The translations under genes and the position numbers were made by a program. From Rubrobacter sp. (GTDB lineage: Bacteria; Actinomycetota; Rubrobacteria; Rubrobacterales; Rubrobacteraceae): 20,693 nt of DNA. The stretch is from assembly GCA_016781635.1 (NCBI GenBank), contig JADDPY010000118.1:12840-33532 (forward strand), read 5' to 3'. Of this stretch, positions 7,206-14,123 are shown piece by piece; within the stretch, counting starts at the first letter, position 1; every line of letters begins with the position of its first letter. A model generated the notes under the pieces. It worked only from the letters and a program-made list of their open reading frames with translations. It did not search any database and was not told the origin of the DNA.

Positions 7206-8760
7206 CGCGCGCCGTACCCGTGGTGTCGGCGGTGACCTTCGTGAGCTCGCGCTTGAGGATTTTGCCGGTCGCGGTCTTTGGAAGTTCGTCCACGAAGGTG
7301 ACGCGGCGGGGGTACTTGTAGGCGGCGACGCGGTCCTTGGCGAAGGAGATAATTTCTTCCTCGGCAGCGGCCTCGCCCTCCTTCATGGCGACGACGGCGG
7401 TCACCTCCTCGCCGAGCTCCTCGTGGGGGACGCCGACGACGGCTACCTCGGCGACGCCAGGGTGCTCGTAGAGGGCTTCCTCGACCTCGCGCGGATAGAC
7501 GTTGTAGCCGCCGCGGATGATCATGTCCTTTACGCGGTCCACGATGTAGAAGTAGCCGTCCTCGTCCATCTTGGCGATGTCCCCGGTGTGGAACCACCCG
7601 TTCTTCATGGCTTCGGCCGTCGCCTCGGGCTTCTTGAGGTAGCCCTTCATGATGTGGTGGCCGCGCAGGACGAGCTCGCCGCGCTCGCCGGGCGGGACCT
7701 CCCGGTCGTTCTCGTCGACGACCTTGGCCCCGGTGCCCCAGATCGGGAGCCCTATGGAGCCGACCTTACGCTCCTCGGCCGAGCGGTTGAAGGTGGCGGT
7801 CGGGCTCGTCTCGGAGAGGCCGTAGCCCTCCAGGATCACGATCCCGAACCGCTCCTCGACGGCCTTCATGACCTCGACCGGCATCGAGGCCCCGCCCGAG
7901 ACTCCTATCCTCAGGGAGGACATGTCGTACTTATCGAGCTCGGGGTAGCGGAGGAGGTACTGGTACATCGTCGGGACGCCGAAGAAGATCGTGACACCCG
8001 CATCTTGTATGGTTTTGAGGGCTGCTTCGGGCTCGAATCGGGGGACTAGGGCCGTCGTGCCGCCCCGGTAGATCGTGGCGTTCATGACGCAGGTCTGGCC
8101 GAAGATGTGGAAGAGCGGTAGGACGGCGATGGCGACGTCGTCCTCGTTCATCTGGAGGAGCTTGTCCGCGTTGCACATCGCGTTCATGAACATGTTGGCG
8201 TGGGTTAGCTCCGCCCCCTTCGGGCGGCCCGTGGTGCCGCTCGTGTAGATCACGACCGCCGTATCGTCCGGCATGGTCTGGTATGTATCGAACTCGGGCG
8301 GGTGCTCCCGTAGAAGCGCCTCGAAGCTCCTTTCGTCGCCGGTTGCCCCGGAGCCGCCCGGCGACTCGACGACGACGAGGTGCTCGCAGGTTCCGCCGGA
8401 GCCTTCGAAGCCTGCTCTTGCCTCCTGCAAGAAACCTTCCCAGGCGACGATAACTTTCGCGTCGGAGTCGTCGAGGTGGTACGTGATCTCCGGCCCCCGC
8501 AGCAGCACGTTCAACGGCACGACGGCGGCCCCGGTAGCCAGAATGCCATAGTACGCGACGACGAACTGCGGCACGTTGGGGACCATGATCGCGACCTTGT
8601 CACCGGGCCCCACGCCCATCGAGGACAGGGCGCCCGCGAAGCTTCTGGCGCCGTCGCGCAGCCCCGAGTAGGTCAGTTCGTGCCCCCCGAGGATCAGGGC
8701 CGGCTTCTCCGGCCGCGTCTTCGCGCTCTCCTCCAACAGCACCGCAAGGTTCAGCGTCAT
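7195..8760 (-). CDS. Long-chain/medium-chain acyl-CoA synthetase (AMP-binding)
   Basis: A 521-residue adenylate-forming enzyme that activates a carboxylic acid with ATP and CoA. The phosphate loop YTSGTTGRPKG is at 172-182. GYGLSETS (312-319) and the hinge region FHTGD (390-394) with YFYIVDRVKDMI (403-414) follow. The catalytic lysine is Lys500 in PKTATGKIL. Length and motifs fit fatty-acid CoA ligases; an aromatic or other acid cannot be excluded. The ATG at 8760 is preceded by GGGAGGAT at good spacing. The gene is divergent from the cupin/CoA-transferase pair across 90 bases that hold a candidate -10 box for each direction, which suggests joint regulation of CoA-ester metabolism. Confidence 0.93.
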   Translation of the reverse strand: MTLNLAVLLEESAKTRPEKPALILGGHELTYSGLRDGARSFAGALSSMGVGPGDKVAIMVPNVPQFVVAYYGILATGAAVVPLNVLLRGPEITYHLDDSDAKVIVAWEGFLQEARAGFEGSGGTCEHLVVVESPGGSGATGDERSFEALLREHPPEFDTYQTMPDDTAVVIYTSGTTGRPKGAELTHANMFMNAMCNADKLLQMNEDDVAIAVLPLFHIFGQTCVMNATIYRGGTTALVPRFEPEAALKTIQDAGVTIFFGVPTMYQYLLRYPELDKYDMSSLRIGVSGGASMPVEVMKAVEERFGIVILEGYGLSETSPTATFNRSAEERKVGSIGLPIWGTGAKVVDENDREVPPGERGELVLRGHHIMKGYLKKPEATAEAMKNGWFHTGDIAKMDEDGYFYIVDRVKDMIIRGGYNVYPREVEEALYEHPGVAEVAVVGVPHEELGEEVTAVVAMKEGEAAAEEEIISFAKDRVAAYKYPRRVTFVDELPKTATGKILKRELTKVTADTTGTARVKG

Positions 8761-8793
8761 GCTTATCCTCCCGCTTTTCTTTCCCTGCGGGAG

Positions 8794-8818
8794 ATTATAA
8801 CGGTGTGTTCTATATACT
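8794..8818. promoter_or_regulatory. Divergent promoter region between acyl-CoA ligase and cupin genes
   Basis: On the minus strand a perfect TATAAT lies at 8799-8794, placing a transcript start about 25 bases before the ligase ATG. On the plus strand TATACT lies at 8813-8818, about 33 bases before the cupin ATG. Neither has a convincing -35 box at the standard distance. The two boxes lie within 25 bases of each other, so the two transcripts probably compete or are controlled together. Confidence 0.45.
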
Positions 8819-8850
8819 CGTACGAAGGGCTAGAAAGGGGAGACAGCTTT

Positions 8851-9192
8851 ATGGGCGAGCCGCGCAAGGTGCCGTTCGGCGAGATCGAATGGTCGGACGA
8901 CGCACCGGGTATCCGGGCGCGGGAGGTCGAAGTAGGCGGCGCTCGCTGGGCGACCGTCGAGTACGGGGAGGGCACCCGTCGCGAGGAGTGGTGCGAGGAC
9001 GGTCACCACGGCTTCGTGCTCTCGGGCGGTATCGAATACGAGTTCGACGACGGCCGCTCGCCCTTGAGGGCCGCCGAGGGCGAGGCTTTTCTGCTCCCCC
9101 CCGCCCCGGTAGGTAACGGTGCACACCGGGGCCGCAACCTCGCACAGGGGGCGACGCGCCTCTTCCTCATCGACGCCCCGCTGGAGGGTTAG
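8851..9192 (+). CDS. Small cupin-domain protein
   Basis: A 113-residue protein that reads as a single small beta-barrel cupin. The region REEWCEDGHHGFVLSGGIEY (44-63) matches the first cupin motif, with His52/His53 as possible metal ligands. GEAFLLPPAPVGNGAHRG (77-94) matches the second, with Pro-rich turn and His92. The start is ATG 8851, with AAGGGGAG at 8835-8842; in-frame starts upstream would lie before the promoter. It may be a metal-dependent enzyme or a small-ligand sensor. The stop is four bases before the start of the CoA-transferase gene, whose ribosome site GGAGGG lies inside this gene, so the two are coupled. A function tied to CoA-transferase substrate handling is inference. Confidence 0.75.
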   Translation: MGEPRKVPFGEIEWSDDAPGIRAREVEVGGARWATVEYGEGTRREEWCEDGHHGFVLSGGIEYEFDDGRSPLRAAEGEAFLLPPAPVGNGAHRGRNLAQGATRLFLIDAPLEG

Positions 9193-9196
9193 AGCG

Positions 9197-10345
9197 ATGC
9201 TGCCGCTCGAAGGCGTGCGCGTGCTGGACCTCTCGCGGGTGCTGGCCGGACCGTACGCGACGATGGCTCTCGGGGACCTCGGGGCGGACGTTCTCAAGGT
9301 CGAGCACCCCGGGCGCGGCGACGACACCCGCCACTGGGGCCCCCCTTTCGCCGGGGGCGAGTCGGCGTACTTTCTCTCCATCAACCGGAACAAGCGCTCC
9401 GTCGCGGTGGACCTCAAGACGCCGGAGGGGCTGGAGAAGGTGAAGGGGCTCGCGGCGGAGGCGGACGTCGTGATCGAGAACATGCGCAGGGGCGCCCTGG
9501 CGAAGTTGGGCCTCGGCTACGAGGTCCTCAAGGAACTCAACCCGGGTCTGATCTACTGCTCCATAACCGGTTTCGGCCCCGGCCCGGACGAGGACAGGCC
9601 CGGCTACGACTTCCTCGTGCAGGCGCGAGGCGGGATCATGGGCATAACCGGCTTCCCGGACGGCGATCCGGTCAAGGTAGGCGTCGCGATCGCGGACATG
9701 GTCTGCGGCCTGCACGCCTCCACCGCTATCCTCGCCGCCCTCCACCGCCGCGCGTCGAGCGAAGCTGGCAAGGGCGCCCGCATCGAGGTTCCGCTCTTCG
9801 AGACCCAGATCGGCTGGCTCGCCAACCGGGCCCAGGAATACCTCGTCTCCGGTGAGGACAAGGGACGCATGGGGAACGCCCACCCCTCCATCGTCCCTTA
9901 CCAGACCTTCGACGCCTCGGACAAACCAATTGCCGTCGCGGTAGGCAACGACGCCCAGTTCGCCAACCTCTGCCGCGCCCTCGGCCGGGAGGACCTGGCA
10001 AAAGACGAACGCTACGCCACCAACCCCGACCGCGTCGCGAACCGCGACGAGTTGGTAGCGACCCTGCAAGAAAAGTTCTCGAAGGAGCCGGCCGACGAAT
10101 GGGTCCAGAAGGTCCGCGAGGCCGGAGTGCCCTGCGGCCCCGTCAACACCCTCGCAGACGTCTTCTCCGACGAGCACGTGCTTAACTCCGGCATGTTGCA
10201 AGACGTCGAGCACCCGGCGGCCGGGGCGTTGAAGATGCTCGCCTCGCCCATACTCGTGGACGGCGAGCGGCTCCCCATCCGGCGCCCGCCCCCGACCCTC
10301 GGACAGCACACGGGCGAGACCAGAGGCTGGACGCCCGAAGGTTAG
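9197..10345 (+). CDS. CaiB/BaiF (class III) CoA-transferase
   Basis: A 382-residue class III CoA-transferase, which moves CoA from one acyl-CoA to another acid by way of a covalent enzyme anhydride. The N-terminus LEGVRVLDLSRVLAGPYA (4-21) and GDLGADVLKVEHPGRGD (26-42) are family hallmarks. NRNKRSVAVDLK (64-74) follows, and the likely catalytic Asp is Asp138 in GYDFLVQARGG. The C-terminal GVPCGPVNTLADVF stretch is also typical. The ATG at 9197 is chosen because GGAGGG lies just upstream and homology begins there, although the frame is open further 5'. It is the second gene of a two-gene unit with the cupin. The actual acids (formyl, succinyl, carnitine-like or other) cannot be decided. Confidence 0.93.
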   Translation: MLPLEGVRVLDLSRVLAGPYATMALGDLGADVLKVEHPGRGDDTRHWGPPFAGGESAYFLSINRNKRSVAVDLKTPEGLEKVKGLAAEADVVIENMRRGALAKLGLGYEVLKELNPGLIYCSITGFGPGPDEDRPGYDFLVQARGGIMGITGFPDGDPVKVGVAIADMVCGLHASTAILAALHRRASSEAGKGARIEVPLFETQIGWLANRAQEYLVSGEDKGRMGNAHPSIVPYQTFDASDKPIAVAVGNDAQFANLCRALGREDLAKDERYATNPDRVANRDELVATLQEKFSKEPADEWVQKVREAGVPCGPVNTLADVFSDEHVLNSGMLQDVEHPAAGALKMLASPILVDGERLPIRRPPPTLGQHTGETRGWTPEG

Positions 10346-10533
10346 AAGTTCCGGGTGTCCGGGAGCATCGCGCTGCACGGGAGCGGTAGATGAAGGTCGG
10401 CGGCGCCGACGGGGTCCGTCTCGATCCGGATTGTCCCCTTACGACCAACATCGGGGAAGCGAGTCGTCAGGCTGCCTGGCGCGGACTCCTCAACGGCGCG
10501 CTGGCCCGAGCGATCCTTCGGAGGAAACTCCTC

Positions 10534-10674
10534 CTAACGGGAGCCGAGGAAGGAGGTGACCTCGCGGTTGACCTCCCTGGCCCGCCCGATAAAGACGAGG
10601 TGGCCGGCGTCGTGCAGGACGGCGAGACGGGAGTCGGGGACGGCGGCGGTCATGTCCTTCGGGATCTTCACCAT
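10534..10674 (-). pseudogene. C-terminal remnant of an alpha/beta hydrolase
   Basis: A 46-codon frame on the minus strand contains DMTAAVPDSRLAVLHDAGHL followed by VFIGRAREVNREVTSFL. This is the last 45 or so residues of a typical alpha/beta hydrolase, including the catalytic His in DAGHL. The nucleophile elbow and acid residue that should lie upstream are missing. Upstream sequence on this strand reads VAWEYESPHPDDIG and then runs into the end of the tautomerase-cyclase gene. The best explanation is a deletion that removed most of a hydrolase gene. The ATG at 10674 has a weak AAGGGA site, so a short peptide could still be made, but it could not be an active hydrolase. The rest of the 10346-10736 gap holds no supported gene. 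Confidence 0.7.
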
Positions 10675-10736
10675 GTCCCTTTCTCTTTTCCGCTTGCTGC
10701 CGATGTCATCAGGGTGAGGGCTCTCGTATTCCCACG

Positions 10737-11822
10737 CTACCCCGGGACGATGGCCAGGGGCCTCACCGGTGAGCCCGTTGCTCCGACAAGTTTGAGGGGG
10801 GTGCAGATGAAGGTGAAGCGGTACGCCCCTGCCGCGGCAAGCTCGTCGGTCTTGAGGTTCTCGACGATGTGGATGCCTCGGCGGGCCAGCAGGATCAAAT
10901 GCCCTGGTAGTAAGCAGCCGAGGTCAGGGTCCACGAGCCCGGGGACGTCCCAAGCCATGTTGTCGGCCCCGACGGCGAGCACCCCCTTCTCCGCGAGCCA
11001 GCGCGAGGCGTCCGCGGACATCCCGGGACCGGCGAGGTAGCGCTCCGGGTCGGCCCAATGGATCGTATTTCCGGTGTGGACGAGGGCCACGCTCCCCGGC
11101 TCCACGCTCACGCCCTGGGCCTCGCAGCACGCCGCGAGGTCCTCCTCCGTCACGACGCGCCCCGGTTCGAGGGCCTCGACGCCTTCCAGCGCCGCAATGT
11201 CGAGCAGGGTGCCGGAGGCGAGGATGGGCGGTATTTCGTCGACGGAGAGCTTCGAGAAGCCGCGCGAGGACTGGACCTCACCGACGGGGACTCCGCCGTA
11301 GAGGGTCAGGGCGTCGGACTGGTGGCAGAGGGCGTCGATGTGGGTTCCGGTGTGCTCGCCGCAGATTATGACGCCGGCCGCCCCCGCGCGTGGCCCGGCC
11401 TCATCGGGGCGGTACTCCTCTTCGTGGTGACGATGGAGGAGATAGGAGTAGCCGGCCTGCTTGTGAGCCGGGTGTATGGGCATCTCCGCCGTACGCGGCT
11501 GCTCCAGGTCGAATACGCGTGAGGTCCCGCCGAGCTCCGGCACGAGAGCCCGGGGCACCATCGACGTATCCACGCCGCTCCGCTCGCCGTGGAGCGCATC
11601 CGCCGTCGAGAGGTCTGAGGGGCCGGTCTTCGGAGGTTCGCGTTCTGAGAGCAAGTCTCCGGCGCTGCCGTAGTTCTCCGGAGGGACGTCGTGCAGGATG
11701 ACTTTGATGCTCTCTCGGCGCGAGCCCGCGACGTCTTCGAGGGCGTCGGTGATCCTTCGGACCAGTGCCCTCCTCTGATCTATGCTGCGACCCGCCAGCC
11801 ACTCGACCCTGATGATCGGCAT
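10737..11822 (-). CDS. Tautomerase-cyclase fusion: 4-oxalocrotonate tautomerase-like + metal-dependent hydrolase
   Basis: A 361-residue two-domain protein. Residues 1-62 (MPIIRVEWLAGRSIDQRRAL and following) form a 4-oxalocrotonate tautomerase-like unit. Pro2 directly follows Met1, so the catalytic amino-terminal proline would be exposed after Met removal. A linker rich in Ser/Pro/Glu (about 63-98) leads to a cyclase/kynurenine-formamidase-like domain (PF04199 family, about 99-361). That domain has the metal motif HTGTHIDALCH (157-167: His157, His161, Asp163, His167), HTGNTIHW (249-256) and GIHIVENL (316-323). The family normally uses HxGTHxDxPxH, so only the Pro is replaced. Keto-enol isomerisation plus hydrolytic C-N or C-C cleavage on one polypeptide is inferred. 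The start has an ideal GGAGGT site eight bases upstream. The gene is divergent from the sORF-hyuA-hyuB unit. Confidence 0.88.
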   Translation of the reverse strand: MPIIRVEWLAGRSIDQRRALVRRITDALEDVAGSRRESIKVILHDVPPENYGSAGDLLSEREPPKTGPSDLSTADALHGERSGVDTSMVPRALVPELGGTSRVFDLEQPRTAEMPIHPAHKQAGYSYLLHRHHEEEYRPDEAGPRAGAAGVIICGEHTGTHIDALCHQSDALTLYGGVPVGEVQSSRGFSKLSVDEIPPILASGTLLDIAALEGVEALEPGRVVTEEDLAACCEAQGVSVEPGSVALVHTGNTIHWADPERYLAGPGMSADASRWLAEKGVLAVGADNMAWDVPGLVDPDLGCLLPGHLILLARRGIHIVENLKTDELAAAGAYRFTFICTPLKLVGATGSPVRPLAIVPG

Positions 11823-11931
11823 GTCTTTCTACCTCCGGTTCCCCTCGACAAAGTTCCCGGGGCAAGTCTGCCAAACTCACAGCCAGGGTCAACGCCCGCT
11901 GGGACGTAAGGTTCTATCCGGCGGAGCGGGC

Positions 11932-11961
11932 TTGACCGGCGGCGGCGGGGTAAGTTATGGT
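11932..11961 (+). promoter_or_regulatory. Candidate promoter of the sORF-hyuA-hyuB unit
   Basis: TTGACC (11932-11937, five of six matches to the -35 consensus) and TATGGT (11956-11961, four of six to -10) are separated by 18 bases. Transcription would start near 11968, about 32 bases before the small ORF. A second TTGACC is present on the opposite strand at 11892-11887, facing the tautomerase-cyclase gene, but without a good -10 box. The 177 bases between the two divergent starts are the natural control point for the block. Confidence 0.5.
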
Positions 11962-11999
11962 CCGCACGAATAGTACTTTTGAGTAGGGGGAGGTTCGGG

Positions 12000-12134
12000 A
12001 TGTCGAGCGCCGGTCGTCGCGAGGACGGGGTGCATTCATTCTGGGCCGGGGCGGGCTGGGCGTTCGATGCAATCGACTTTGATCTCGCTGACCTCGTCCT
12101 CGACGCGATGGCGGCGCCCTTCGAGGAAACATGA
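12000..12134 (+). CDS. 44-residue small protein coupled to hyuA
   Basis: A short frame that begins with ATG at 12000, preceded by GGGGGAGG at 11986-11993. It encodes 44 residues: an N-terminal basic patch (AGRRED), then FWAGAGWAFDAIDFDLADLV and a final LDAMAAPFEET. The sequence is acidic and amphipathic with several aromatics, which is not what a random GC-rich frame gives. Its TGA (12132-12134) overlaps the hyuA ATG (12131-12133) in an ATGA arrangement, so translation is probably coupled. I do not recognise a family. It could be a small subunit or chaperone of the hydantoinase complex, or a leader ORF that controls hyuA translation. It is far shorter than the acetone carboxylase gamma subunit, so that assignment does not fit. 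Confidence 0.6.
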   Translation: MSSAGRREDGVHSFWAGAGWAFDAIDFDLADLVLDAMAAPFEET

Positions 12135-14119
12135 AAGCTTCTGACACGGTGCGGCTCGGGGTAGATGTGGGCGGGACCTTTACGGACCTCGTCGCCCTCT
12201 CTCAGGGCAGTCTCGTCACCGCCAAGGTCCCCTCGACCCCGAGGGACCAGTCCCGGGGCGTGATGGATGCGGTAGACGCTTCTGGCGTGGAGGCCGCATC
12301 CGTAACGGCCCTCGCTCATGGGATGACGGTGGCGACGAACGCCCTGCTGGAGCGTCGCGGGGCTCGCACGGCGCTCGTGACGACCGAAGGGTTCAGAGAC
12401 GTTCTGGAGATCGCACGCCAGAACCGGCCATCCCTCTACGACCTGTCCCGGGATCGCGCCCCCGCCCTCGTCCCGCGCGGGCTCCGCTTCACCGTGAAGG
12501 AGAGGATGGGGCCGGAGGGCGAGATCGAACGGCTCGACGAGGGTAGCTTGAACGAAGCCGTCGTCGCCGTCCGTGAGGCGGAGGTCGAGGCGGTGGCGGT
12601 CTGCCTGCTGTTCGCGTTCGCCCACCCAGAGCACGAGCGGCGGGTCGGAGAGGTATTGCGGGAGGCACTGCCGGATATCCACGTCTCCCTGAGCAGCGAG
12701 GTGCTGCCGGAGTTCCGCGAGTACGAGCGGTTCTCCACGACCGCCGCCGATGCTTACCTGGCCCCGAGGCTCGCGGCTTACCTGAGGAATCTCGCGGGGA
12801 AGACCAGGGGTGCCGGGGTTCCGGCACCCCTGATCATGCAGTCCTCAGGCGGAGTGATCCCTATTGGAGACGCGATCTCGGACGCCGCGGGCTGCGTCCT
12901 CTCGGGCCCGGCGGGCGGGGTCGTGGGCGCCGCATACGTAGGCTCCCTCGGCGGCCACCGCGACCTCTTGAGCTTCGACATGGGCGGGACGAGCACGGAC
13001 GTCGCGGCGATCATAGACGGCGAGGCCCAGACGACGACGGAGACGGTGGTCGCCGGCGTCCCTATAAAGCTCCCGATGGTCGACGTCCACACGGTGAGCG
13101 CGGGCGGGGGCTCGGTAGCCTGGGCAGATGCCGGCGGCGCCCTGCGCGTCGGCCCCCGTTCCGCCGGCGCCGAGCCCGGCCCCGCTGCCTACCACAAGGG
13201 CGGCACTGAACCGACCGTCACCGACGCGAACCTCTACCTCGGCTACCTGGAGGATGGCGCGAAGCTCGGCGGCGAGGTGGTCCTCCGCCGCGAGCTCTCG
13301 GAGGAAGCATTAACGAGGCTCGGGCAGGAGATCGGCCTGGACGCCCTGGAGGTGGCGCTCGGGATCGTGCGGGTCGCCAACGCCGAGATGGTCCGGGCGC
13401 TGCGCGTCATCAGCGTCGAGCGCGGGCTCGACCCGCGCGAGTTCGCCCTCCTTGCCTTCGGCGGCGCCGGCGGAATGCACGCCTGCGCCCTGGCGGAGGA
13501 GCTCGACATGCAGAGGGTCCTCGTCCCGCGCGCGGGCGGCGTTTTAAGCGCCCTGGGGCTCGCCATCTCCGACCTCCGGCGAGACTACGTACGCCCGTAC
13601 CTCACGGATCTCGCGGACGCGAGTCCAGAGGAGGTCGAGAGCCGGTTCGCGGAGATGGAAGAGGCTGCCGCCAAGGACCTCGAAGGGCCGGAGTTCACAC
13701 GCCGGGCCGACCTGCGGTACAGGGGACAATCCTTCGAGCTGACGGCGGAGGCCGACGCCTTCGAGGATCTGGAGGGGCGCTTCCACGATTCTCACGAGAG
13801 GCGTTACGGCTACCGGATGCAGGGCGAAGGGGTGGAGCTCGTGAACCTGAGGCTCGTCGCGACCGTGCCCGTCGAGAAGCCGGCGCTGGAGGAGGAGCCT
13901 GTGAGCGGGGGGGCGGAGACGGGGCGCCGGGAGGCGAGCTTCGACGACGAGGGTGCGTCCGTGGTCGAAGTACCCGTGCTGTACCGGGAACGGATGGGCA
14001 GGGGCTCGGAGGTCTCGGGGCCCGCGGTGGTGGAGTTCGGGGAGGCGACTTGCGTGGTGAGGCCCGGCTGGCGTGGGCGGGTGGACGGGGTCGGGACGCT
14101 CGTTCTGGAGAGGGGGTGA
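12131..14119 (+). CDS. hyuA: Hydantoinase/oxoprolinase A subunit (HyuA family, ATP-dependent)
   Basis: A 662-residue protein of the N-methylhydantoinase A / 5-oxoprolinase alpha / acetone carboxylase beta superfamily, which couples ATP hydrolysis to opening of a cyclic amide or to carboxylation. The actin-like phosphate motif GVDVGGTFTDLV is at 10-21. AHGMTVATNALLERRGA and RQNRPSLYDLSRDR (a typical hydantoinase A N-terminal stretch) follow. The second ATPase motif SFDMGGTSTDVA is near 281-292, and SAGGGSVAW and AFGGAGGMHACALAEEL are further downstream. The length is normal for the family. The ATG at 12131 overlaps the stop of the 44-residue ORF, with GAGG a few bases upstream. The TGA overlaps the presumed ribosome site of hyuB, four bases before the hyuB GTG. 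Substrate unknown; pairing with a cyclase suggests cyclic imides or hydantoin-like compounds. Confidence 0.92.
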   Translation: MKASDTVRLGVDVGGTFTDLVALSQGSLVTAKVPSTPRDQSRGVMDAVDASGVEAASVTALAHGMTVATNALLERRGARTALVTTEGFRDVLEIARQNRPSLYDLSRDRAPALVPRGLRFTVKERMGPEGEIERLDEGSLNEAVVAVREAEVEAVAVCLLFAFAHPEHERRVGEVLREALPDIHVSLSSEVLPEFREYERFSTTAADAYLAPRLAAYLRNLAGKTRGAGVPAPLIMQSSGGVIPIGDAISDAAGCVLSGPAGGVVGAAYVGSLGGHRDLLSFDMGGTSTDVAAIIDGEAQTTTETVVAGVPIKLPMVDVHTVSAGGGSVAWADAGGALRVGPRSAGAEPGPAAYHKGGTEPTVTDANLYLGYLEDGAKLGGEVVLRRELSEEALTRLGQEIGLDALEVALGIVRVANAEMVRALRVISVERGLDPREFALLAFGGAGGMHACALAEELDMQRVLVPRAGGVLSALGLAISDLRRDYVRPYLTDLADASPEEVESRFAEMEEAAAKDLEGPEFTRRADLRYRGQSFELTAEADAFEDLEGRFHDSHERRYGYRMQGEGVELVNLRLVATVPVEKPALEEEPVSGGAETGRREASFDDEGASVVEVPVLYRERMGRGSEVSGPAVVEFGEATCVVRPGWRGRVDGVGTLVLERG

Positions 14120-14123
14120 TGGC

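Noticed and set aside
9167-10378. A 403-codon minus-strand frame opposite the CoA-transferase
   Set aside because: Shadow frame of a well-supported gene, with no motifs and an atypical composition.
10390-11040. A 216-codon plus-strand frame
   Set aside because: It runs antisense to the hydrolase remnant and the end of the fusion gene, both supported by homology, and has no domain of its own.
12131-14119. Acetone carboxylase instead of hydantoinase for the HyuA/HyuB pair
   Set aside because: The superfamily overlaps, but acetone carboxylase needs a gamma subunit of roughly 170 residues, and the only extra gene here encodes 44 residues.
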